Of a stretch of 64,000 nt of DNA, positions 31,360 to 40,419 are shown piece after piece (the stretch's first letter is position 1; the number at the start of each line of letters is the position of its first letter). The notes below the pieces were generated by a model. That model saw nothing but the letters and a program-made list of their open reading frames with translations. It was not told where the DNA came from and searched no databases. The translations under genes and the position numbers were made by a program. This stretch comes from an uncultured Eubacteriales bacterium (GTDB taxonomy: Bacteria; Bacillota; Clostridia; Lachnospirales; Lachnospiraceae), in the NCBI GenBank assembly GCA_900314845.1, contig OMWV01000022.1, positions 39,306 through 103,305 of the forward strand, given 5' to 3'.

Positions 31360-32505
31360 TTACTCTTTCTGCTCAGCGCCCTTTTCGCCGCCCTTGCCTG
31401 CGGCAGGACCGTTTCCGCGGCTTTCCTCGGCTGCCGGTCTGTTTTCCCTGCCGGCCTCTCCTGCCGGCCTGTTTTCTCTGCCGGCCTCTCCTGCCGGCCT
31501 GCGCCTGCGGCCGCTTCTTTTTCTGCTTTTATGAGACCTGTGCTCACCCTCGCCGTCTGCCGCGTCATTCTCATGCCGTCTGCCTCCGGCGTTCTCGCGG
31601 CGCCTGGGCTGATCCTCATTATCATGTGAGCGGGAATCCGATCCCCTGGCCCTTCCGGACTGGCCATCTGCCTTTCTGTCGCGGCGGCGGCCCTTGTGGA
31701 ACTGCAGCCTGTCTACGCTGTACTCGCGGGCTTCCTTTTCATCGTTCTCATCTGTAATTATGATCTTGACCCTCTGGCGCATCACATTGACGCTGTCCAC
31801 AACGCCCTGGATCCCGTCGTCTGTTGTCACGACATCCCCCACATTAGGGAGCTTGCTGTTGAGCCACTCATACGTCTCCTGCTCATACTTCAGGCAGCAC
31901 ATCAGCCTTCCGCACACACCGCTGATCTTGGCGGGATTGAGGGAGAGCGACTGCTCTTTGGCCATCTTGATAGACACAGGAACAAAGTCCGACATATAGG
32001 AATAGCAGCAGAGGGGCCTGCCGCAGATACCAATACCTCCCAGCATCTTCGTCTCGTCCCTGACGCCGATCTGCCTCAGCTCTATCCTTGTCTTGAAAAC
32101 AGAAGCCAGATCCTTGACCAGCTCACGGAAATCTATCCGCCCGTCAGCCGTAAAATAAAAAAGGATCTTGTTGTTATCAAATGTATATTCTGTATCGATC
32201 AGCTTCATCTTCAGACCAAACTTGGAGATCTTCTCCAGGCAGATCCTGTATGCCTCTTTGCTCTTTTTATGGTTATCCTCATTTATCCTGTCATCCTCTT
32301 CGTCAGCAATCCGGATAACCTTCTTGAGCGGCTGAACGACAAGGGAATCATCAAGATCCCTGGGAGGGATGCAGACCGTTCCGTATTCCACTCCCCTGGC
32401 AGTTTCCACGATCACATGCTGCCCCATGCTTATATCAAGATCTCCCGGGTCGAAATAATAGATCTTTCCGGCCTGGCGAAACCTGACTCCTATAATATTC
32501 ACCAT
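31360..32505 (-). CDS. ricT: RicT/YaaT-type PSP1-domain protein
   Basis: A 381-aa protein. The PSP1 domain covers about residues 1-260: VNIIGVRFRQAGKIYYFDPGDLDISMGQHVIVETARGVEYGTV, GGIGICGRPLCCYSY and ISGVCGRLMCCLKYE. The cysteine pairs (CGRPLCC, CGRLMCC) are those involved in iron-sulfur binding in the Bacillus Ric complex, which affects RNase Y processing. Residues about 275-381 are a hydrophilic Arg/Glu/Gly-rich tail with a ten-residue repeat (PAGEAGRENR), likely disordered. ATG 32505 has AAAGGA about 12 bases upstream. It follows holB, as in Bacillus. Confidence 0.9.
   Translation of the reverse strand: MVNIIGVRFRQAGKIYYFDPGDLDISMGQHVIVETARGVEYGTVCIPPRDLDDSLVVQPLKKVIRIADEEDDRINEDNHKKSKEAYRICLEKISKFGLKMKLIDTEYTFDNNKILFYFTADGRIDFRELVKDLASVFKTRIELRQIGVRDETKMLGGIGICGRPLCCYSYMSDFVPVSIKMAKEQSLSLNPAKISGVCGRLMCCLKYEQETYEWLNSKLPNVGDVVTTDDGIQGVVDSVNVMRQRVKIIITDENDEKEAREYSVDRLQFHKGRRRDRKADGQSGRARGSDSRSHDNEDQPRRRENAGGRRHENDAADGEGEHRSHKSRKRSGRRRRPAGEAGRENRPAGEAGRENRPAAEESRGNGPAAGKGGEKGAEQKE
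31441..31500 (-). repeat. Two 30-bp tandem repeats in the ricT 3' end
   Basis: Two copies (31441-31470 and 31471-31500) differ at one base and encode PAGEAGRENR-type units on the minus strand. A third degraded copy (RPAAEESRGN) follows. In frame, so the copy number could vary. Confidence 0.85.
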
Positions 32506-32550
32506 ACTGTCAGTTTTTTCCTTTCAAATACGATCTTCCCCGCGCCCTGT

Positions 32551-33540
32551 CTAATTTTCCTTCATGGTCAGAAGCATAAGCTCCATGGCCGTCTCAAAAT
32601 TGACATTGGCCCTCAGTCTGACCTTGGCCTTTTCCAGGGCCTCCATAATATTCTCCAGACCTTCATATGATGAGCTGACAGCCTTTCTGTTCAGCGCCCG
32701 GAACTCATCTCTGTACACAATATGGTTCGTATCGTTCGTAGCCTTCAGAATCAGCACATCGTGATACCAGACCTCCATGAGATCGATCATATCGTAAATA
32801 TCGCTCTTATAGGTCATCATTTCCTGAATAGCAAACACGATCTCATAAACGTCCATCTCTCCCAAACGCTTGAGGAGATCTATGACGAATGTATTCAGGG
32901 CATCGAATCTATCGGACGATGCCATAGCCTTTGCCCTGCCGACATTTCCCTGTGCGTAGGCGGCGCAGATCCTGGCCTGATAGTCAGGCAGCCTGAGTTC
33001 TTTCATAAGGTAATCACAGATCTTATCCGTGTCGACCGCCCTCAGATCCAGAGAAATGCACCTCGATCTCACGGTCGGCAGGAGAGCCTGCGCGTTATTC
33101 ACCAGAAGCATGATCACCACATAGGCAGGCGGCTCCTCTATTGTCTTCAAAAGGGCATTCTGCGATCTCTCAGGAAGTTTCTCCGCCTCATCGATGATAT
33201 ATATCTTATATTTGCTGCTGTAGGGCTTTATGATAACGTCGCGGTCCACCTGTTCCCTTATCTCGTCGACGCTGATGATATCCGGCTTTTCATGGCTTAC
33301 ATACCTGATATCCGGATGGCTGCCGCTGTCAAACTGCATGCAGGAGCGGCACATATTGCAGGCGTCACCGTATCCGGCCTCACACTCCAGGGCCTTGGCA
33401 AATGCCCCCGCCAGCATATTCTTTCCGCTGCCATCCTCACCATTGAAAATGTAAGCATGGGATACCTTACGATTCCTCAGTGAATTCTGAAGATATTCCA
33501 CAATATCCTCATGACCGATTATCTCGCTGAATCCCTTCAT
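32551..33540 (-). CDS. holB: DNA polymerase III delta' subunit
   Basis: A 329-aa clamp-loader subunit. The AAA+ domain contains the modified Walker A GEDGSGKN (Asn in place of Thr/Ser), which suggests no ATP hydrolysis, as is usual for delta'. A zinc module follows (CEAGYGDACNMCRSCMQ). Then come Walker-B-like IYIIDEAEKL, sensor LLVNNAQALLPTVRSRC (SRC motif, about 162-167) and the C-terminal collar domain. I start at ATG 33540 (MKGFSE) with AAAGAG upstream; an ATG at 33558 has no ribosome site. ricT follows 45 bases downstream. Confidence 0.93.
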   Translation of the reverse strand: MKGFSEIIGHEDIVEYLQNSLRNRKVSHAYIFNGEDGSGKNMLAGAFAKALECEAGYGDACNMCRSCMQFDSGSHPDIRYVSHEKPDIISVDEIREQVDRDVIIKPYSSKYKIYIIDEAEKLPERSQNALLKTIEEPPAYVVIMLLVNNAQALLPTVRSRCISLDLRAVDTDKICDYLMKELRLPDYQARICAAYAQGNVGRAKAMASSDRFDALNTFVIDLLKRLGEMDVYEIVFAIQEMMTYKSDIYDMIDLMEVWYHDVLILKATNDTNHIVYRDEFRALNRKAVSSSYEGLENIMEALEKAKVRLRANVNFETAMELMLLTMKEN

Positions 33541-33679
33541 AGATATCATCTCTTTCATATAAAAACGCCCGCACTTACAGCAGACCGTGATCAGTGCCGT
33601 CAGATCATATTTATGTCTGGAATTTGTGGCAAATTATCCACTATATGAAAGTATATCATATCACCGTCATGCTTGCACG

Positions 33680-35458
33680 TTATTTTATATCAGTCGCGGC
33701 GTTTAACTCCTTGATATGGTCCACATATTTCTGCCTGTAGAATGTAAAAAGCTCTCTGAACCGGGGACTGTCCATATTCTTTATCTGCCTCAGATATTCA
33801 TGAGGATCGTAGGTATCCGATCTCGCCTCCAGCACCGCTACCGCTATATTAGAGCAGTGGTCGGATATTCTCTCATAATTATTCAGGATATCAGCAAGGA
33901 CAAATCCTCTTTCTATCGTACAGGCGCCGCTCTGCAGTCTGTCCACATGATGAAGCCTGATCGTTTCCGTGAGGACATCTATCACCTGTTCCAGAGGCTC
34001 TACCTTCTGAGCCAGTTCCATATCCATATTTGCGTAGGCCGATACCGTAATGCCGATAATCTCGTGGATGGCCGTCTCCAGTGATCCCAGTTCAAGGTCT
34101 GCCTGATCTGATATCTCCAGCCTTTTCTCCTCGATCTCTTTTGCCGAATAGGTAAGATTCAGGGCATGATCGCTCATTCGTTCAAAATTACCCAGAGAAT
34201 GAAGAACCCGGGAAACTTCTTTGCTGTCACTTTCCGTCAGGTCTGTTCCGGAAAGTCTGACAAGATAAGAGCCCAGATGATCCTCGTAAATATCGACTGT
34301 GCTCTCCAGCTTCGCAATCTCCTGGCATCCCTCCTCGCTGTTGTGGAAAAGATTGTGAACTGCCAGTTCAACAGACTGCTTCGCCATCTCCGCCATTTCC
34401 ACAGAGAGTTTTACGCATTCTGATACAGCAACGGAAGGCCTGTCAAATATTCTCTCATCAATAAAGGCAACCGGCTGCTCCGGCTCCGTCTTTATTGCTC
34501 TTGTCGCCAGCTTGACAAGCTGTTTCGTGAAGGGGAGAAGCAGGGCTGTCGTTCCGATATTGAAGATACTGTGGCAAAGGGCGATCCCTACGGGATCTAT
34601 CGCTTCTTCTACAAAAGCAAAGTCAAAGATAGCATGGGCTGCAAAGTAGACGATCATGAAAAACGCGGTGCCGATAATGTTAAAAGAAAGGTGAAGCACA
34701 GCAACTCTCTTTGCGTTTTTGTTAACGCCGATACTGGAAAGAATAGCTGTCGCGCAGGTACCTATATTCTGCCCCATGATGATGGGGATAGCCATACCGT
34801 ACGTAATGCCGCCCGTCATAGAAAGAGCCTGCAGCATGCCGACGGAAGCGGCGGAACTCTGGATGATCGCCGTGATGACAAGACCTGTCAGGACACCCAG
34901 AATGGGATTCTTAAATGATACAAGAATATTGGCAAAAGCCGGTGAATCGGCAAGCGGTTCGACAGATCCGCTCATGAGAAGCATTCCATACATGAGAATG
35001 GCAAATCCAACCAGGCCGTTGCCCAGATCTTTCCTTTTCTCCCGCTTTGATACCATGATAAGAATAATTCCAATAAATGCGAGCAACGGTGAAAAAGAAT
35101 CCGGCTTCAGCATCTTGATAAAGATATTATCACTGGAGATACCGATCAGGCTCATGATCCAGGCGGTAATCGTTGTACCGATATTCGAACCCATGATAAC
35201 GCCGACCGTATTGCTCAGATCCATGATGCCGGAATTGACAAGACCTACCAGCATGACCGTTACAGCGGAAGAACTTTGAATGGCGATCGTGATAACACAT
35301 CCCATCAAAAGGCCAAGAAAACGGTTCTTGGTCATACCGTTTATGATGCTCTCCATCTTCTCGCCTGCGATCCTCTCCAGACTGTGAGACATCTGATTCA
35401 TTCCGTAAATAAAGAAAGCCAGCCCCCCAAGGAGCGTAAAGACAGAAAATATGCTCAT
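33680..35458 (-). CDS. Na/Pi cotransporter family protein with PhoU-like C-terminus
   Basis: A 592-aa membrane protein. Residues about 1-330 form the NptA/PNaS transporter with two inverted repeats, each with a QSS motif: TIAIQSSSAVTVMLVGLVNSG and VITAIIQSSAASVGMLQALSMTGG. A helical PhoU-like regulatory domain follows (about 360-590, SVEMAEMAKQSVELAVHNLFHNSEEG through SDHCSNIAVAVLEA). It is predicted to import phosphate with sodium. ATG 35458 (MSIFSVF) has GGAGGG 4 bases upstream; the upstream open frame (to 35602) lacks a ribosome site. Confidence 0.92.
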   Translation of the reverse strand: MSIFSVFTLLGGLAFFIYGMNQMSHSLERIAGEKMESIINGMTKNRFLGLLMGCVITIAIQSSSAVTVMLVGLVNSGIMDLSNTVGVIMGSNIGTTITAWIMSLIGISSDNIFIKMLKPDSFSPLLAFIGIILIMVSKREKRKDLGNGLVGFAILMYGMLLMSGSVEPLADSPAFANILVSFKNPILGVLTGLVITAIIQSSAASVGMLQALSMTGGITYGMAIPIIMGQNIGTCATAILSSIGVNKNAKRVAVLHLSFNIIGTAFFMIVYFAAHAIFDFAFVEEAIDPVGIALCHSIFNIGTTALLLPFTKQLVKLATRAIKTEPEQPVAFIDERIFDRPSVAVSECVKLSVEMAEMAKQSVELAVHNLFHNSEEGCQEIAKLESTVDIYEDHLGSYLVRLSGTDLTESDSKEVSRVLHSLGNFERMSDHALNLTYSAKEIEEKRLEISDQADLELGSLETAIHEIIGITVSAYANMDMELAQKVEPLEQVIDVLTETIRLHHVDRLQSGACTIERGFVLADILNNYERISDHCSNIAVAVLEARSDTYDPHEYLRQIKNMDSPRFRELFTFYRQKYVDHIKELNAATDIK

Positions 35459-35606
35459 TGCACCCTCCATTATCAGCTTCAGGCATTTTACACATCTTTT
35501 TCCATTATAAAAATAAGAAATGTAAAAAACAAGTAAAGTATACTCAAATAATGTAATGAAAATGTTAAGGTGAAATGAGCTTGCTATTGGTAATGTAAAC
35601 AAAAAT

Positions 35607-36182
35607 TTACAAAATGTCTTTTTTTATTGCCTCAAGGCAGGTCTCAAGGTCTTTATTCTGATATCTTTTTGTGATGCCTGCTGCCTTCAGGTTTTCTTCG
35701 GAAAAATCTTTGCTGTCTGCCAGATATCTCCTGCACATTTCTGCGTAATCCGGTCTCTCCTGGCTGCGCTCTCTGGCAAGGGCTCTCTCCAGCCTCAGGC
35801 CGTCGTCCATATCAAGATAGATGGCCGATACCTGGTCTCTTCCGAAATGTGCCTGCAAAGCTCTGTAGACATCTAGCGTCCCTACGATCAGGTATCTGCC
35901 CCTGTCCGCTATCTGTCCGTCGTCCGCCGTAAAGTACGTCCAGGGTCCGTGCACCGTCTGATACGTGCGGCTCTCAATGACCCGGCCGGCAGCCTTCATT
36001 TCCTCAAACCTGCCATTGCTGACAAAAAAGTAATCCCCGCCGTTCTTTTCACTGGTACGCATGGGACGCGTCGTATAAGGGACAACCCTGCACAGACCCA
36101 GGCTTTTATCTGCCAAAAGTTTCTTATATATCGTATCCTTGCCGGACGCGCTCTTCCCCATAATGCAGAAGATCTTTCCCAT
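35607..36182 (-). CDS. Guanylate-kinase-like P-loop protein
   Basis: A 191-aa protein with Walker A GKSASGKDT (residues 9-17) and a guanylate-kinase GMP-binding region, RVVPYTTRPMRTSEKNGGDYFFV (about 32-54), including the conserved TTRP and Asp/Tyr. The lid and C-terminal region diverge from housekeeping Gmk (about 200 aa): GRYLIVGTLDVYRAL and CRRYLADSKDFSEENL. It may be a second, variant guanylate kinase. It overlaps the decarboxylase stop by one base (TAATG), so translation should be coupled; this pairing recurs in Firmicutes near holB. Substrate not proven. Confidence 0.82.
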   Translation of the reverse strand: MGKIFCIMGKSASGKDTIYKKLLADKSLGLCRVVPYTTRPMRTSEKNGGDYFFVSNGRFEEMKAAGRVIESRTYQTVHGPWTYFTADDGQIADRGRYLIVGTLDVYRALQAHFGRDQVSAIYLDMDDGLRLERALARERSQERPDYAEMCRRYLADSKDFSEENLKAAGITKRYQNKDLETCLEAIKKDIL

Positions 36183-37678
36183 TATTCAAAACTCCTGTAA
36201 ATAAATATTTTCCCATCGGTATTCAGGCCGGTAACTTCCATACCACACTCTCTCCATCCGCGGATAAGGGCAGCTGCATCCTCATTTATCTCTTCACCCG
36301 GCGCGATCAGGGGGATCCCCGGCGGATAAAGATAGATATATGCCGCGGACACCTCTCCTATCGCTTCGTCTAACATAACCTGGCGGCTTTGTCCCCACCC
36401 GGCTTCATAGATAGACATCCTCTGCCGGAGAACAGGAAACTGTGAAGGCATTCCTTTGGCCTGCCCGCCCACAGTTTCTGAAGGCATCTCTTTGGCCTGC
36501 CCGCCCACAGCTTCTGAAGGCATCTCTTTGGCCTGCCTGCCCATAGCTTCTGCCTTCCTGTCCAGGTCAAGCAAGGCTTCCTTTATCCGCAAAAAGCCCT
36601 CTCTGTCATCCCCGACGCTGGTAATACCCAGTACATACTGAGCTGCCTCCATCTCCATCTGAATATGGTAATCTTCCAGAAGCTTTCTGTACAGCCCATG
36701 TCCGGTCAATTCTGTGGAGACAGTAGAGATAAGAAGCTTTGATCTGTCATAATCAATGCTGGAAGAATACTCAAGATCCTCCTTCTCGAAAAGGTGAAGA
36801 TTCTTCATTTCCCTCAGGCTTTCCCTCAGATCATCCAGCATTTGGGTATAGGCTCTGTAAAGATCCTCTCCCCTTTCCGAGAGCATATGCATACATCCAT
36901 CTATGCTGCCCATCAGCAGATAGGAGGGGCTGCTTGACTGAAAAACAGTAAGCATGCTGCGGACCCTCCTCCTGTCCACGATCGGACCGTTGATATGAAG
37001 GATAGAAGTCTGTGTGAGGGCCGGAAGAGTTTTATGGGTGCTCTGTATCACGATATCTGCCCCGCAGTCCAGGGCACTTTTAGGAAAATACTCTGAGAAA
37101 TGAAAATGAGCCCCGTGTGCCTCATCTACGATCAGAGGGATCCCTTTTACGTGGACAGTCCGGCAGATTCCTTCTATATCTGATACCACTCCGTCATATG
37201 TCGGAGATGTAATGACAACTGCCTTCACATCTTTGCAGCTTTCAAGTATCTCCTCTGTTTCTCTTGAAGAGACCCCCTCAAATATTCCGAATCTCCGATT
37301 TACATGGGGATAGAGATAGACAGGTCTGAGCTGGAGGATCTCTATTGCATGATAGACAGCCTTATGGCAATTTCTGGCAACAAGGATCCTGCTGCCCGCC
37401 GGGCACAGAGCAGCAATCGCGCTGAGAATCCCAGCGCTGCCCCCGTTTATCACAAATGCAGTCTCCTCTGACCCGTACAGCTCAGCTGTATATTCTTCTG
37501 CCTGCCGGATGATCCCTTTTGCGTCATGGAGATTATCAAATCCTTCTATCTCCGTGATGTCCATTTTGCAGACGGATCTAAGCTGCTCTGGTATCAGTCT
37601 TCGCTTGTGACCCGGCATATGCATCGGATACATATCCGTCTTACTGTAATCAAATAACGCTTTCAGCAAAGTTTCCAT
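36182..37678 (-). CDS. Orn/Lys/Arg decarboxylase-family PLP enzyme with an in-frame repeat insert
   Basis: A 498-aa fold-type I PLP enzyme resembling YaaO/SpeA-type Lys/Orn/Arg decarboxylases. MYPMHMPGHKR is the N-terminal motif, VINGGSAGILSAIAAL the phosphate-binding region, and VDEAHGAH (Asp/His at the cofactor ring) precedes QSTHKTLPALTQ with the PLP Lys at about residue 220. The C-terminal domain YIYLYPPGIPLIAPGE is typical. A linker at about 376-411 holds three 12-residue repeats (QAKEMPSEAVGG type). Actual substrate unknown; polyamine precursors are likely, and a pot uptake operon is also in the window. ATG 37678 has GAAACTTTGC-poor context; ribosome site weak. Confidence 0.86.
   Translation of the reverse strand: METLLKALFDYSKTDMYPMHMPGHKRRLIPEQLRSVCKMDITEIEGFDNLHDAKGIIRQAEEYTAELYGSEETAFVINGGSAGILSAIAALCPAGSRILVARNCHKAVYHAIEILQLRPVYLYPHVNRRFGIFEGVSSRETEEILESCKDVKAVVITSPTYDGVVSDIEGICRTVHVKGIPLIVDEAHGAHFHFSEYFPKSALDCGADIVIQSTHKTLPALTQTSILHINGPIVDRRRVRSMLTVFQSSSPSYLLMGSIDGCMHMLSERGEDLYRAYTQMLDDLRESLREMKNLHLFEKEDLEYSSSIDYDRSKLLISTVSTELTGHGLYRKLLEDYHIQMEMEAAQYVLGITSVGDDREGFLRIKEALLDLDRKAEAMGRQAKEMPSEAVGGQAKEMPSETVGGQAKGMPSQFPVLRQRMSIYEAGWGQSRQVMLDEAIGEVSAAYIYLYPPGIPLIAPGEEINEDAAALIRGWRECGMEVTGLNTDGKIFIYRSFE
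36445..36552 (-). repeat. Three 36-bp tandem repeats inside the decarboxylase gene
   Basis: Units 36445-36480, 36481-36516 and 36517-36552 are nearly identical (two to four mismatches) and preserve frame. They encode three copies of a 12-residue hydrophilic unit in a linker of the decarboxylase. Confidence 0.92.
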
Positions 37679-37685
37679 ATTCTTG

Positions 37686-38645
37686 TCAGTCTTCTCCGTC
37701 CAGACATTTCCTGATTACCCTGGCCATATCCCTGGGGCTCTCCAGATGCGGCATGCCGCTTCCTTTTACCTTAAATATCCTTGCCGCTTTATTGAAATAC
37801 CTGTATCCTCTCAGTGTGTAATCAATTCCTCTGACATTCTCACCGCCGATCAGATAAAGAGGGTTCTTTATGTCCTTCAGGGCATTAATAAAATATACGT
37901 CCGTGTAATGCTCTATCATGCTTGCATAGGCAAATCTGGCCGCGAACCCTCCTATATGGGCCGCCTCATAGAAGTCGTCTATCACATCTGAACCTACAGG
38001 AGCATCTTTCTCAAAATACCTGTGCCTGATCCTGAATTCTATAAGAGGTCTGAGCGTACCTATTGTATATATGGTGGTTCCTATGCACGGCACCATCATG
38101 ATCCGCGAAAGCATCCTTTCAAAGGGCAGGTGCTTCCGGGACATATGCTTAAATGATTCCGGATTGATCAGGATCATTTTCCCATAAAGCTGGGGCGATT
38201 CACGGCAGGCCATCAGGGCAATAGATGAACTGAGATTGCTTGTCACAACATCTGTCTTTTCCCCGATCACATTTGTTATGAAATCATTGACAGCCCTCAC
38301 AAACATGTAGTTTGTGTAAATTGTCTTTTTCTTCTCAGAACGACCGCATCCCGGCAGATCTATCGTATAAACCGCGTGATCCCTGGCAAGATACTGAACC
38401 ATATCCCGCCACTCTCTGTCGCATACGATGGAATCCATCGCATGGATCAGAAGAAGGGGACTTCCTTCTCCTTTTTGGGAATAATAGATACTTCCAAATT
38501 TCCAGCTGTAATATGACTGGTTTCCACCTGCAAGCTTTCTTTTTGATTCTGCAGCTAAAAATGCAGCCCTGTTAAAGATGTGTGCCACAAGTGCAGCCGA
38601 ACCAAGGGCCGTCAGCAGACTGATTATTTTTCCATTTTTTCTCAT
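37686..38645 (-). CDS. Membrane-anchored alpha/beta-hydrolase-fold protein with an atypical nucleophile elbow
   Basis: A 319-aa protein. It has an N-terminal hydrophobic anchor (IISLLTALGSAALVAHIF), then an alpha/beta-hydrolase core: GEGSPLLLIHAMDSIVCDREWRDMVQYLARDHAVYTIDLPGCGRSEKK (HGxD-like strand) and a final MPHLESPRDMARVI with the expected His. The nucleophile position reads TSNLSSSIALMA instead of GxSxG. Catalysis is thus uncertain; the neighbouring Ser could serve. ATG 38645 is chosen over GTG 38657. The decarboxylase starts 7 bases after its stop, so both are probably one transcript. Confidence 0.78.
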   Translation of the reverse strand: MRKNGKIISLLTALGSAALVAHIFNRAAFLAAESKRKLAGGNQSYYSWKFGSIYYSQKGEGSPLLLIHAMDSIVCDREWRDMVQYLARDHAVYTIDLPGCGRSEKKKTIYTNYMFVRAVNDFITNVIGEKTDVVTSNLSSSIALMACRESPQLYGKMILINPESFKHMSRKHLPFERMLSRIMMVPCIGTTIYTIGTLRPLIEFRIRHRYFEKDAPVGSDVIDDFYEAAHIGGFAARFAYASMIEHYTDVYFINALKDIKNPLYLIGGENVRGIDYTLRGYRYFNKAARIFKVKGSGMPHLESPRDMARVIRKCLDGED

Positions 38646-38835
38646 ATATCCGCACACTCCATTCTGCCCGTGCGGGCGTCAATATTAATTTAGAATAGCA
38701 TGATTTTCTGATATAGGCAAGCCAAGCCCCCGGGCTATGAAGGCTCCGGCTGTCTGCCTGCCAAGGTCTGTCCACCCTTGCCTGCAAATTCTAATGATGC
38801 TACAATATTGTGGCAGAATGAAAGGTTGTGATCTC

Positions 38836-40236
38836 ATGGCATTAGGCCGTCACTGTAAAAGAAGTTTTCCCACCCATGATAATAAGGGCAGTATAGATCT
38901 TATTGGTGGTTCTATCGCGGGAAGTATCCTGCGTTTTTCTGTTCCTATTTTCCTGGGGCAGCTTCTGCAGATGCTCTACAACCTGGCCGATGCCTGGGTT
39001 ATCGGTAATTTTGCAGATAATAACGCATTCGCCGCGGTCAGTACAATGGGTACCGTTGTTTTTCTGATCATAGGCTTTAGCATGGGACTCTCCGCAGGGG
39101 GCAGTGTTGTGATATCCAGATATTTCGGAGCCGGCGACAAAGAAAAAGTTTCCATGGCAATCCACACAAATTATCTGCTGGCAGTCATTATCTCCATCGC
39201 GGCAACCATTCTCGGGCTTACCATCACACCTCATCTGCTGGTATGGATCGGGACTCCCTCTGAAGTGATTCCCTATGCATCTGTCTATCTGAAAATTTAT
39301 TTTGGAGGGATCAGCACAGTTATCTTCTATAATATAGCCATGTCAGTGATGCGCGCTCTGGGGGACAGCATTCATCCTCTGATATACCTGGCTGTATCTT
39401 CATCGATGAACGTCATACTTGACCTGCTCTTTGTCGCACACCCCGCCTTTCACTGGGGGGTCGCCGGAGCTGCTGCCGCTACCGTGATATCTCAGGGAAC
39501 CAGTGCACTTCTTTGCATCGGAAGACAGCTCCATATGTCCGACTACACCAGACTTCAGATAAAGAAGATCCGTTTTATCCCGGAACAGATGAAAGAGGTC
39601 GTTTCTCTTGGACTTCCCTCCGGAGTACAGAATGCCGTGCTTACTATCGGCAATCTCGTGGTTCAGAAAAATGTCAATTCATTTGGGACGTATGCCATGT
39701 CCGGTTTCGGCGCCTATGTGAAGATAGAATCCGTTGTCTTCCTGCCTATACTGGCAATGTCCATGTCTATTCCGACCTTTATCAGTCAGAATCTTGGCGC
39801 TGCCCGCTATGACCGGGCAAAAAAAGGCGCTGCCTTCTGTCTCTTGTTCGGTGTGGCCACTGCCCAGCTAATAGGGTTCCTTACCTATCTGTTTGCTCCT
39901 GATCTTCTGGGGATCTTTACGCAGGAAGCTCAGGCAATAAAATATGGGACCATTCACTCCCACATCGTTCCTCTTTTTTATTGTGTTCTGGCCTTTGCCC
40001 ACTGCGCTGCCGGCATCATGAGAGGATGTGGAAAAGCTGTCGTTCCGATGGTAAATATGCTTGTCTTCTGGTGCATCTTCCGGATCATCTATGTAACTCT
40101 GGCTGTCAGATTCCACCCTGTATTTCAGTCTGTATCCTGGGCTTACCCCATCACCTGGAGTCTGACTGATATTATCTTCTTGTTTTTCCTCTTGAAAACA
40201 GATTGGGTTCACAACTTTGAAAAGAGAAGGGGATAA
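38836..40236 (+). CDS. MATE-family multidrug/cation efflux transporter
   Basis: A 466-aa protein with about 12 hydrophobic helices in two MatE repeats: GSIAGSILRFSVPIFLGQLLQMLYNLADAWVIGNFADNNAFAAVSTMG at the N-terminus and VSLGLPSGVQNAVLTIGNLVVQKNVNSFG at mid-protein (about residue 255). It resembles the NorM/DinF clostridial subgroup that exports cationic drugs by Na+ or H+ antiport. I start at ATG 38836 (MALGRHCKRSF), which gives normal family length; AAAGG lies about 11 bases upstream. It is single and transcribed toward argS. Substrate unknown. Confidence 0.9.
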   Translation: MALGRHCKRSFPTHDNKGSIDLIGGSIAGSILRFSVPIFLGQLLQMLYNLADAWVIGNFADNNAFAAVSTMGTVVFLIIGFSMGLSAGGSVVISRYFGAGDKEKVSMAIHTNYLLAVIISIAATILGLTITPHLLVWIGTPSEVIPYASVYLKIYFGGISTVIFYNIAMSVMRALGDSIHPLIYLAVSSSMNVILDLLFVAHPAFHWGVAGAAAATVISQGTSALLCIGRQLHMSDYTRLQIKKIRFIPEQMKEVVSLGLPSGVQNAVLTIGNLVVQKNVNSFGTYAMSGFGAYVKIESVVFLPILAMSMSIPTFISQNLGAARYDRAKKGAAFCLLFGVATAQLIGFLTYLFAPDLLGIFTQEAQAIKYGTIHSHIVPLFYCVLAFAHCAAGIMRGCGKAVVPMVNMLVFWCIFRIIYVTLAVRFHPVFQSVSWAYPITWSLTDIIFLFFLLKTDWVHNFEKRRG

Positions 40237-40419
40237 TTTGTCGGAATATGTCGGATAAGGTCGAACGGTTAGTATTGATAAATAAATATTTTTCTGTTAT
40301 CATTTCACTCGTAAAGGACAATAAAAGACCACAATAAAACAAACAAATGTTCTATTTATAGGAAGGCGCTTTTCTTTATGTTGGCGCCGCATTTTCAATT
40401 ATACAGGAGACATATAGAA

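Noticed and set aside
33541..33558. Upstream ATG of holB at 33558
   Set aside because: No ribosome site precedes it, whereas ATG 33540 has one; kept only as an alternative.
35459..35602. N-terminal extension of the Na/Pi transporter to 35602
   Set aside because: The family starts at the MSIFSVF segment, and GGAGGG lies right before that ATG.
36445..36552. CRISPR-like repeat array
   Set aside because: The units are directly adjacent without spacers and lie in frame inside a gene.
40237..40419. T-box leader for argS
   Set aside because: No GGTGG-containing T-box sequence or terminator-antiterminator pair is present.
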